Source: an uncultured Pseudomonadota bacterium (GTDB taxonomy: Bacteria; Pseudomonadota; Gammaproteobacteria; Burkholderiales; Burkholderiaceae_C). From it: 64,000 bases of DNA. Under the pieces are notes generated by a model. That model was not told the origin of the DNA. It ran no database searches and worked only from the letters and a program-made list of their open reading frames with translations. The translations under genes and the position numbers were made by a program. Below are positions 33,831-40,493 of the stretch, one piece after another (position 1 is the stretch's first letter; each line of letters opens with the position of its first letter). The stretch spans positions 1,364,001 to 1,428,000 of the forward strand of contig CAMFIB010000001.1 in the NCBI GenBank assembly GCA_945952465.1. Direction: 5' to 3'.

Positions 33831-35717
33831 CTAGATTCTCGAAATATTTTCAGCGAAGAGCATGACGCTCAGCGCGGGCACCATATGGCTCGATAGTACC
33901 TCATAAGTTGAAAAACTTTGCTTTTGTTGCAATTCCTGATGACACTTTCGTAGTAACTTTACATCAACCCAATTGATTTGTCGTGCTTCGAAACGATCGA
34001 TCAACTCATCAATGGCCTGTGAATCCAGCCGCGCCTTTGCAATCAAATCGGCCGACTGCGCGCCCCTTGTCGGATTGCGCAGAATTGAATGTGGCAGCAA
34101 GCCTTTCAAACCCTCCCGAATCAGCATGCGCTGCGAGGCATCACCCCAGAAGTGTTCATCGGCCAAGCGCCAGCAAAATTCGACCACCCGTTTGTCCCGG
34201 GTCGGATCGCGAACCGATAGGCCATAGGCATTGCCGAGATCGAGCCAGCGGGACGCTACCTGCCCGCCAGGCGACATATTCCGACGCAATGTTTGAATCT
34301 GCTGAGGACTGAAAGGAAAGTCCAAAGCCACATCGTGGCGAACTTCTCTCATGCGCTCCTGCAACTGCATACGATGTGCAAGATCCGGGTGAACAAAGGA
34401 ATATTCTCCCCAGTCAATTGGAGGCTGCGGCAGCCCACGCTGGTACAAGCGCCACCGTTGTCGAAGTGGGCTGAGCAATTGAAGTCGGACGGCGCGCGCC
34501 AGCGGCAATTTGCTCCGGCGCAACTGGCCTATGGCCTTACCCCACCTCCCCCGCCGAATCAATGGCCAGAGGTTGCCAGAACCCGTCCAGGACACGGTCC
34601 CGTTACCTCCCTGCCCGGTCAAAAGGACGCCGCAGCCATCACGGCAAGCCGTTCTGAGCAATTGATCCAACCAATGGAAATTGCCGGCGCTCATCGGCTG
34701 AGCATGAAGCATGAGCGATTGCGCCAAACTATCGATAAACGACAAGCCGCCGCCTCGCAGTCCAACGACGTCAACCCCACCCACAAAGGCCGCCGCTTCA
34801 GCGGCAAGGTCGAATTCGTCGTGAATCAAACCCCTCGTGAGCTCGGCAGGAGCGAACGTCGGTCGATGAACATAGCCGCGCAATCGCTCTCCCCGGCGGG
34901 CAAGCTCCGGCGAAGCCAGTGCCATCACCGAATTGGAATCCAGGCCAGAACTAAGGGCAATGCCCTTTCCGACTCCCGTCGGCGCCCGGAGAGAGTCGCG
35001 CACCGCATCCCGATACAGCGCCACGAATGCCTCGTTACACTCGGCATCGCTCTTGAATCGCAACTCTGGCCCATCCGGATTCCACCAACATTCCCGTATG
35101 AGGTCATGCCCCCGGAATCTCATCACGGCGCCTGCCTGCAAGGTTTTAACGTCCCTGTAGCAGGTGGACTCCTCAAGCTCCGGATCGTCAAAAACCGTCA
35201 GAAGCCCTGCGATCACACGCTCATCTGGTGTATTGGATACGCGAGGATGCGCGAGAACCGCACCAAGGTGGTTTCCGAAAACCACCGAGCCGCGCTCATG
35301 CCACCAAAACATGCCCGACGTTCCAGTCGCATCCCTCGCCAGCACCAGTTCACGGTTCCGGGCATCCCATAGCGCAAAGCTCCAGTCGCCTTCTAGGTGA
35401 TGAACGCATTGCCAACCCCATCTGACATAGGCGGCGGCAACTATGGCCAGATCCGATCGTTCGCTAGATTGGCTCAGGCCCAGTCTGCTTTGGAGTTCGC
35501 TACGGTTCGTTAAGCTGACGGCGCCCACCGCAATGGCATCTTGAGGCGCCCTTTCAACAACACACTGACCCGGCCAAAGTGACCGCCCGGCAACTGCAAT
35601 GGGCGGCAGCACAGTGATCTGTAGCGGTTGCAGTGGCAAGGCATTGGTCGCCCCAGCCATACGACTCAGGTCGACCGCAGGGTCTTCCGACGCGAAGCAG
35701 CCAAAGAATGCTGTCAT
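33831..35717 (-). CDS. Lasso peptide cyclase (asparagine-synthetase-like, C)
   Basis: The 628-residue protein has an N-terminal glutamine-amidotransferase-like fold without the catalytic Cys2 (it starts MTAFFGCF) and with WSFALWDARNRELVLARD, then an ATP-pyrophosphatase domain with KGIALSSGLDSNSVMALA (SGLDS about residues 257-261) and a C-terminal segment RDPTRDKRVVEFCWRL…ILRNPTRGAQSADL. This is the lasso C protein, which adenylates the Asp/Glu side chain and closes the macrolactam. Absence of Cys2 argues against a true glutamine-dependent AsnB. It overlaps the B1 gene by ATGA (35714-35717) and precedes the precursor gene by 16 bases. Confidence 0.92.
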   Translation of the reverse strand: MTAFFGCFASEDPAVDLSRMAGATNALPLQPLQITVLPPIAVAGRSLWPGQCVVERAPQDAIAVGAVSLTNRSELQSRLGLSQSSERSDLAIVAAAYVRWGWQCVHHLEGDWSFALWDARNRELVLARDATGTSGMFWWHERGSVVFGNHLGAVLAHPRVSNTPDERVIAGLLTVFDDPELEESTCYRDVKTLQAGAVMRFRGHDLIRECWWNPDGPELRFKSDAECNEAFVALYRDAVRDSLRAPTGVGKGIALSSGLDSNSVMALASPELARRGERLRGYVHRPTFAPAELTRGLIHDEFDLAAEAAAFVGGVDVVGLRGGGLSFIDSLAQSLMLHAQPMSAGNFHWLDQLLRTACRDGCGVLLTGQGGNGTVSWTGSGNLWPLIRRGRWGKAIGQLRRSKLPLARAVRLQLLSPLRQRWRLYQRGLPQPPIDWGEYSFVHPDLAHRMQLQERMREVRHDVALDFPFSPQQIQTLRRNMSPGGQVASRWLDLGNAYGLSVRDPTRDKRVVEFCWRLADEHFWGDASQRMLIREGLKGLLPHSILRNPTRGAQSADLIAKARLDSQAIDELIDRFEARQINWVDVKLLRKCHQELQQKQSFSTYEVLSSHMVPALSVMLFAENISRI

Positions 35718-35986
35718 CCGATTTGAACTAAACCTTCTTCACAAAGCCTCATGAGAAAGGCTTGCGCGTCCCGTCGCAGCACCTCTGCTGGAGCGTCATA
35801 TTCACGCTCAAGGGCCTGAACCAGGTGCCCCACAGTTTTCGGTTGATCCAGTAGTTCCCAGATCCGCCGCGCCGTGTTGACCATGCCGAAATAATGGCCG
35901 AGATCAATGCTCATCAGCACCAGTTCCCCGTCCAGCTCAGTGGCCAATACGTCGGATTTGCGCGTAATCAGGCTATCAATATTCAT
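35714..35986 (-). CDS. Lasso peptide B1 protein, PqqD-like RiPP recognition element
   Basis: From ATG 35986 the 90-residue product (MNIDSLITRKSDVLATELDG…LVLMSIDLGHYFGMVNTARRIWELLDQP…VEALE-like helices) has the PqqD/RRE pattern: beta-hairpin with DGELVLMSIDLGHYFGMVN, then the winged-helix TARRIWELLDQPKTVGHLVQALEREYDAP. B1 binds the precursor leader and delivers it to B2 and C. The first gene of the recognisable cluster. An in-frame ATG at 36022 would add 12 residues. ATG 35986 overlaps the TGA of a short upstream reading frame (ATGA), hinting at coupling. Confidence 0.9.
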   Translation of the reverse strand: MNIDSLITRKSDVLATELDGELVLMSIDLGHYFGMVNTARRIWELLDQPKTVGHLVQALEREYDAPAEVLRRDAQAFLMRLCEEGLVQIG

Positions 35987-36237
35987 ACAGGTGACCAGAG
36001 TATCGCATTGGCCGCCCAGCATATGAACCGAACAAAATGGCCCGGCGGTGGCCTGTAGCCGATCCGCCGGGCCCGGTGGGCGCGCACGCGATCCACCTGA
36101 TTCGCGACGGAGAGTTGGATGTCTCCGCCGCTACGGAAGCAAGAGATTGCCTCCATGAAGCGCCGAAGCAATTGCTTCGGCAAGTGCCTCCCATTGGGAG
36201 ACGAGTCCACTTTAGCCTTTGCGCTCGCAAAGTTCAA
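35983..36237 (-). CDS. Possible small protein preceding B1, unrecognised
   Basis: An 84-codon frame starts at TTG 36237 (GAAGG 6 bases upstream) and its TGA overlaps the B1 ATG (ATGA 35983-35986), as in the other junctions of this cluster. The product is rich in Arg/Lys (LPKQLLRRFMEAISCFR, RVRAHRARRIGY), has no signal or membrane segment and no Thr, so it does not look like a lasso precursor. I do not recognise it. It contains a 20-base palindrome in its coding region. It may be a chance frame in the leader; the strong overlap is the only support. Confidence 0.25.
   Translation of the reverse strand: MNFASAKAKVDSSPNGRHLPKQLLRRFMEAISCFRSGGDIQLSVANQVDRVRAHRARRIGYRPPPGHFVRFICWAANAILWSPV
36162..36181. 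repeat. 20-base perfect palindrome in the lasso operon leader
   Basis: GCCGAAGCAATTGCTTCGGC reads the same on both strands. As RNA it folds to an 8-bp stem with an AATT loop, but no T-run follows on either strand, so it is not a standard terminator. It lies about 175 bases upstream of B1. It could be a regulator site or part of a structured leader. Confidence 0.6.
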
Positions 36238-36282
36238 TTGCTGCCTTCACTTTTCCAAGAAGCGCGACACCTCCGATGGCGA

Positions 36283-36326
36283 TGTAGGCTCGGGTAAACC
36301 CTGGAAAATAGTGACGCCAGCCTACA
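36283..36326. other. Inverted repeat with nested palindrome upstream of the lasso operon
   Basis: TGTAGGCT at 36283-36290 pairs with AGCCTACA at 36319-36326, and GGGTAAACCC at 36292-36301 forms a small palindrome in the loop. The rest of 36240-36380 is A+T-rich compared with surrounding genes. This stretch of about 550 bases between B1 and the transglycosylase holds this repeat, the 20-base palindrome, a plus-strand promoter and the possible small gene; no other gene is evident. Confidence 0.45.
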
Positions 36327-36387
36327 GGAAGGTGCTAAAAACACGCCGAAATAGACTAAATGGATATATAAAACCACATTTATATTC

Positions 36388-36416
36388 TTGACTCGATATT
36401 AAAAACCCCACAGAAT
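36388..36416 (+). promoter_or_regulatory. Sigma-70-like promoter for the lytic transglycosylase gene
   Basis: TTGACT at 36388-36393 and CAGAAT at 36411-36416 are separated by 17 bases (5/6 and 4/6 match to consensus). The gene starts at 36572, leaving a leader of about 150 bases. Prediction by eye only. Confidence 0.45.
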
Positions 36417-36571
36417 CGCGCCAACAGTTCATAGCAACAGTTGTGGAATCCGCCGGAAACGGCCTGATTCCCAGGACCGGCAGCCTGCCGGCCTGCATAA
36501 CCTGTGACGGCAGCCCCTCCCAAGCATGGGAAATTTCTGGGCTCCAGCCGTCCAAGAAAAAGGACCAAGCG

Positions 36572-37516
36572 ATGACAGCATCGACCCGTTGGACGGGTGC
36601 TCTGAAAGCGGCTCCGGCCAGTATCGTGCAGTGGCTATTCAAATTGGGACACCAGAGTTTTGCGCTGGCCGGATTTGCTCTGGCTTTTTGTGCGCTGGCA
36701 CTGACCACCCAGCCGGACCTCCGGCAAACGCTGGAAAACCGTGTGACTTCGTGGCTGCAGGGGCGTCAATTGGACCTGCTCGGCATGGAAGTGCGCCCCG
36801 ACGCCGTTGAACGTGCCACAGCCATCAACCCGAAGGATCTGCCCAAACCGCAGGCAGCGGTCGCCTATTGGCTGGCCGAGCGCTACCGTGTGGCGCCTGA
36901 GCCGCTGGGTGCACTGGTTGCAGAGGCCTATCAGATCGGCAACAAGACCAAGGTGGAGCCCACCTTGCTCCTGGCCATCATGGCCATTGAATCGGGGTTC
37001 AACCCGTTCGCGCAAAGTCCGGTGGGCGCGCAGGGGCTGATGCAGGTGATGACCCGGGTTCACACCGAAAAATACGAGAACTTTGGCGGCATTCATGCGG
37101 CATTCGATCCGGTGACCAACCTGCGCGTCGGCGCCAAGGTGCTGCGGGACTGCGTGGCGCGGGCGGGCTCTCTGGAGGGCGGCCTGAAGCAGTACGTTGG
37201 TGCCGCGAACAGCGGCAACGATGGCGGTTACGTGATCAAGGTGATGGCCGAATTCGGCCGCCTGCAGCAAGTCGCGGACGGCAAGACGGTACCGGTTTTC
37301 CAGACCCAGCAGGTGGCCGTGGTGTCGATCCCCGCCGCGCTGGCGAGCCCCATGTTGATGACGGCTGAATCCGCAAACGTCAACGCCACCCTGCCGCCCC
37401 CTGCAGTGCGTCCGAAAGGTGCCACGCCCCATGTGAAGACGCAATTGCCGCTACCCACGGTTTTGCCGGGCCAGAACAAATCGACGCGCGACGACAAATT
37501 GGCCGCCAACTTCTGA
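36572..37516 (+). CDS. Lytic transglycosylase (SLT domain), membrane anchored
   Basis: From ATG 36572 (AAAAAGGA 9 bases upstream) the 314-residue product has an N-terminal membrane helix (SFALAGFALAFCALALTT) and an SLT domain: LLLAIMAIESGFNPFAQSPVGAQGLMQVMTRVHTEKY (catalytic Glu in ESGFNPFA), then AFDPVTNLRVGAKVLRDCV and GLKQYVGAANSGNDGGYVIKVM. It cleaves peptidoglycan glycan strands in the periplasm. A Pro-rich C-terminal tail is present. An upstream in-frame ATG (36443) exists but its added residues look non-coding. Confidence 0.88.
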   Translation: MTASTRWTGALKAAPASIVQWLFKLGHQSFALAGFALAFCALALTTQPDLRQTLENRVTSWLQGRQLDLLGMEVRPDAVERATAINPKDLPKPQAAVAYWLAERYRVAPEPLGALVAEAYQIGNKTKVEPTLLLAIMAIESGFNPFAQSPVGAQGLMQVMTRVHTEKYENFGGIHAAFDPVTNLRVGAKVLRDCVARAGSLEGGLKQYVGAANSGNDGGYVIKVMAEFGRLQQVADGKTVPVFQTQQVAVVSIPAALASPMLMTAESANVNATLPPPAVRPKGATPHVKTQLPLPTVLPGQNKSTRDDKLAANF

Positions 37517-37549
37517 AGCGCTGGTGTCGTTTGGCCGCCGCCGACACCT

Positions 37550-37555
37550 TACAAT
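37550..37555 (+). promoter_or_regulatory. Probable -10 box of glyA transcript
   Basis: TACAAT 8-12 bases before the first paired base of the glyA leader aptamer. No clear -35 box is seen at 16-18 bases upstream. Confidence 0.35.
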
Positions 37556-37562
37556 AGACGTG

Positions 37563-37707
37563 CGCGCGACTGGCGATAGGCCGAAATGGCTGACGTGGTG
37601 CACCACTGGGAAGCGCGCCGCATGATCCTGAGAGGTGATTGCGTTCCGCCGTTCGCCTGGGCAGTCCTTGAACCTCGGTTCAGGGGCCACGTTCTGCAAG
37701 GACTGCC
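37563..37707 (+). promoter_or_regulatory. ZTP (pfl) riboswitch controlling glyA
   Basis: Conserved ZTP-aptamer blocks occur in order: GCGACTGGCG at the 5' side, CACCACTGGGAAGCG in the middle and CCGTTCGCCTGGGCA at the 3' side. ZTP riboswitches sense the purine intermediate ZMP/ZTP, which accumulates when 10-formyl-THF is low, and commonly precede glyA or purine genes. Directly after the aptamer, GGCAGTCCTTG (37660-37670) can pair with CAAGGACTGCC (37697-37707), which contains the glyA ribosome binding site AAGGA at 37698-37702. Its first bases belong to the aptamer, so ligand binding and anti-Shine-Dalgarno pairing should exclude each other. Confidence 0.85.
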
Positions 37708-37709
37708 TT

Positions 37710-38954
37710 ATGTACGACCGCAACCATCTCGTCGCCCAAGCCGACCCTGAAGTCTGGGCCGCCATCCAGGCCGAAAACGCGCGCCAGGAACACCACATCG
37801 AGCTGATCGCCAGCGAAAACTACGCTTCGCCGGCGGTCATGGCCGCACAGGGCACCCAGCTCACCAACAAATACGCGGAAGGCTATCCCGGCAAGCGCTA
37901 CTACGGCGGCTGCGAGCACGTCGACGTGGCCGAGCAACTGGCCATCGACCGCGTGAAGCAGTTGTTCGGCGCCGATGCCGCCAACGTGCAGGCGCACTGC
38001 GGCGCCTCCGCCAACGAAGCGGTTTTCCTCGCCTTCCTGAAGCCCGGCGACACCATCATGGGCATGAGCCTGGCCGAGGGTGGCCATTTGACGCACGGCA
38101 TGCCACTGAACATGAGCGGCAAGTGGTTCAACGTCGTGTCTTACGGCTTGAACGCTGAGGAAGCGATCGACTACGACGCGATGGAGCGCAAGGCCCACGA
38201 AAGCAAGCCAAAACTCATCGTTGCCGGCGCCAGTGCTTATTCTCTTGCTATTGATTTTGAACGGTTCGCCAAGGTCGCGAAAGACGTCGGGGCCATCTTC
38301 ATGGTCGACATGGCGCATTACGCCGGCCTGATCGCCGCGGGCGTGTACCCCAACCCGGTGCCGCATGCCGACGTGGTGACCTCGACCACCCACAAGAGCC
38401 TGCGCGGCCCGCGCGGTGGCATCATCCTGATGAAGGCGCAGCACGAGAAGGCCATCAACAGCGCGATCTTCCCGGGTCTGCAGGGCGGCCCGCTGATGCA
38501 CGTGATCGCGGCCAAGGCCGTGGCCTTCAAGGAAGCGCTGTCGCCTGAATTCAAGACTTACCAGCAGCAGGTGGTGCGCAACGCGAAGATCGTCGCCGAG
38601 ACGTTGACGCAACGCGGCCTGCGCATCGTCAGCGGCCGCACGGAAAGCCACGTCATGCTGGTCGACCTGCGCGCCAAGGGCATCACCGGCAAGGAAGCCG
38701 AGGCTGTGCTGGGCAGCGCCCACATGACCATCAACAAGAACGCGATTCCCAACGACCCTGAAAAACCGATGGTGACCAGTGGTGTGCGCATCGGCACGCC
38801 GGCCATGACCACCCGTGGCTTCAAGGACGAAGAAGCGCGCCTCACGGCCAACCTGATCGCCGACGTGCTGGACAATCCCCGTGACGCGGCAAACATCGAA
38901 GCGGTGCGGGCCAAGGTCAATGCCTTGACGGCCCGCTTCCCGGTTTACCGCTAA
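37710..38954 (+). CDS. glyA: Serine hydroxymethyltransferase
   Basis: From ATG 37710 (AAGGA 7 bases upstream) the 414-residue product has the SHMT landmarks [88 protein letters not shown] with the PLP lysine in [12 protein letters not shown], and [21 protein letters not shown]. It interconverts serine and glycine with tetrahydrofolate in the cytoplasm. Length matches the family. An A+T-rich run at 38229-38262 lies inside an otherwise G+C-rich gene but keeps the conserved sequence. It is followed by nrdR 22 bases downstream. Confidence 0.97.
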   Translation: MYDRNHLVAQADPEVWAAIQAENARQEHHIELIASENYASPAVMAAQGTQLTNKYAEGYPGKRYYGGCEHVDVAEQLAIDRVKQLFGADAANVQAHCGASANEAVFLAFLKPGDTIMGMSLAEGGHLTHGMPLNMSGKWFNVVSYGLNAEEAIDYDAMERKAHESKPKLIVAGASAYSLAIDFERFAKVAKDVGAIFMVDMAHYAGLIAAGVYPNPVPHADVVTSTTHKSLRGPRGGIILMKAQHEKAINSAIFPGLQGGPLMHVIAAKAVAFKEALSPEFKTYQQQVVRNAKIVAETLTQRGLRIVSGRTESHVMLVDLRAKGITGKEAEAVLGSAHMTINKNAIPNDPEKPMVTSGVRIGTPAMTTRGFKDEEARLTANLIADVLDNPRDAANIEAVRAKVNALTARFPVYR

Positions 38955-38976
38955 CCCCTCGCCGAGCGGAACCACG

Positions 38977-39426
38977 ATGAAGTGCCCGTTCTGCAGCCAT
39001 CCGGACACCCAGGTCGTGGAGACCCGGGAGTCCGAAGACGGGGACTTCATCCGCCGGCGCCGGCGCTGCGGGGAATGCGAGAAGCGTTTCACCACCTACG
39101 AGCGGCCCGACGTCACCTTCCCGGCGGTCGTTAAAAAAGATGGTCGGCGCATCGACTACGAGCGTGCCAAGCTGCAGGGTTCGATGAATCTGGCGCTGCG
39201 CAAACGCCCCGTCAGCACCGAGCAAATCGACTCGGCGATCGAGCGCATCGAAGAAAAGCTGCTGAACCTTGGCCAGCGGGAAACGCCGTCGAGCCGAATC
39301 GGAGAGTTGGTCATGCGCGAGCTGAAGAAGCTCGACAAGGTGGCCTACGTGCGCTTTGCCAGCGTCTACCGCAGCTTCGAGGACATCGACGAATTCAAAA
39401 CGCTGGTGGACGAGGTCCGGCGGTAG
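38977..39426 (+). CDS. nrdR: Transcriptional repressor NrdR
   Basis: The 149-residue protein begins [38 protein letters not shown], a zinc ribbon with two CxxC pairs, and then an ATP-cone domain ([38 protein letters not shown]). NrdR represses ribonucleotide reductase genes, sensing dATP/ATP. Length equals E. coli NrdR (149). The glyA–nrdR arrangement is common in beta-proteobacteria. Confidence 0.97.
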   Translation: MKCPFCSHPDTQVVETRESEDGDFIRRRRRCGECEKRFTTYERPDVTFPAVVKKDGRRIDYERAKLQGSMNLALRKRPVSTEQIDSAIERIEEKLLNLGQRETPSSRIGELVMRELKKLDKVAYVRFASVYRSFEDIDEFKTLVDEVRR

Positions 39427-39432
39427 ACGGCA

Positions 39433-40026
39433 TCAATTGGTGCTGCAAGTGGTGGCCGTGCCGGGATCGTAAATGCGCGCCCTCCCCGATAGCCCGACCA
39501 CCACAGCCCGCTTTCGTCCGGTAGCAGACGCCTCCATCCACAGGCAACCGTTCGGCGTGCCGGAATAGCGCGCGGAATTGACCGCGGCGAATCCGGCGGG
39601 AGAAAACATGAAAAAGGGCTTCCCCTGTGCGAAAGGCCCTGACGTTTTGCCCGTTCCCGCCACGACGGCCACCATGCCCTGAAGATCGGTTTTTTTGGTG
39701 CAGTTGATCAGGGTCGAGGTTGCGCTGTTGTAGGTCGCGTTGCGGTCTTCATCGACGAACACACACCAGCCATCGAGCCAGCTGTAGCTGGACGCCGTGG
39801 GGCCGCCCACCTCTTGAGCCGCCACCACCATCACGGGCTTGCCCAGCCGCACAGCTTCGGAACGGGCCTGCAGCAGGCTGGACAGCAGGTCGCTGGCCGC
39901 AGTGCTCAGTTGCTGGTTGATCATGAAGCTGCGAAAAGATGGCGCAGCGATGCTGGCCAGCACCACCACGAGGGAAATGGTGACCAAGAGTTCAATCAGG
40001 GTCACGCCACGAAGCGTGGCCTTCAT
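39433..40026 (-). CDS. Type IV pilus minor pilin FimT/GspH-type
   Basis: From ATG 40026 the 197-residue product starts MKATLRGVTLIELLVTISLVVVLASIAAPSF, a prepilin signal with cleavage after Gly7 and Glu at +5, followed by the GspH/FimT-type body (SSLLQARSEAVRLGKPVMV, GWCVFVDEDRN, two Cys near NCTKK and TTCSTN). It is part of the minor-pilin operon and ends 7 bases before nrdR's end on the opposite strand. It is probably one of the priming minor pilins. Confidence 0.88.
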   Translation of the reverse strand: MKATLRGVTLIELLVTISLVVVLASIAAPSFRSFMINQQLSTAASDLLSSLLQARSEAVRLGKPVMVVAAQEVGGPTASSYSWLDGWCVFVDEDRNATYNSATSTLINCTKKTDLQGMVAVVAGTGKTSGPFAQGKPFFMFSPAGFAAVNSARYSGTPNGCLWMEASATGRKRAVVVGLSGRARIYDPGTATTCSTN

Positions 40027-40040
40027 CGCCGTCCGCGGTG

Positions 40041-40493
40041 CTACTTCCAGCATTTCGTCTGGTCGGTTCCGGTGCAGCCCTTGACGCCGTCGCTCTGCAG
40101 CGTGATCACGTTGACGGCTGGATCGGTGTAGTTCGGCGCGCCCTTCATCACCACGCAAGCCGTGAGGGCGACGGTCGACGTGCACTGCGCCGCCGTGATG
40201 TTGCAGGCGCTGGTGTTCGCTTTATCGCCCGAAAATGTTTTCATGTTCGGCGCGCTGGCTGCGGAGCTGTAGGCCAGATAGGCGTTCTGCTGGGTGTAAT
40301 AGCGTTCCTGCTGCTGCATGGTCTGCATCAGGGCTGCCCGGCATTCGGCCCGCTTTCCCTTCACGACATAGCTGACATACGACGGGTACCCGATCGCCGC
40401 CACTGTGGCCACGATGGCCACGGTGATCATCAATTCGATCAGCGAAAACCCGCCACTCACACTCATATTGGAACGCCGCTTCATGGTGCTCAC
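40041..40493 (-). CDS. pilE: Type IV pilin PilE-like minor pilin
   Basis: The 150-residue protein has a prepilin signal GGFSLIELMITVAIVATVAAIGYPSY (cleavage after Gly15, Glu at +5) and a body rich in Cys (ECRAALMQTMQQQERYYTQQNAYLAY, NTSACNITAAQC, KGCTGTDQTKCWK). PilE-type minor pilins initiate and modulate pili. ATG 40493 overlaps the PilY1 stop (ATGA); ATG 40484 is an in-frame alternative. It lies 14 bases upstream of the FimT gene. Confidence 0.88.
   Translation of the reverse strand: MSTMKRRSNMSVSGGFSLIELMITVAIVATVAAIGYPSYVSYVVKGKRAECRAALMQTMQQQERYYTQQNAYLAYSSAASAPNMKTFSGDKANTSACNITAAQCTSTVALTACVVMKGAPNYTDPAVNVITLQSDGVKGCTGTDQTKCWK

Noticed and set aside
33831-35717. Glutamine-dependent asparagine synthetase (AsnB)
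   Set aside because: There is no Cys at position 2, and the gene lies between B1 and a short precursor with B2 downstream, so a lasso cyclase fits better.
36037-36297. 86-codon plus-strand frame in the lasso leader region
   Set aside because: No ribosome binding site or recognisable pattern; the opposite strand is a better candidate.
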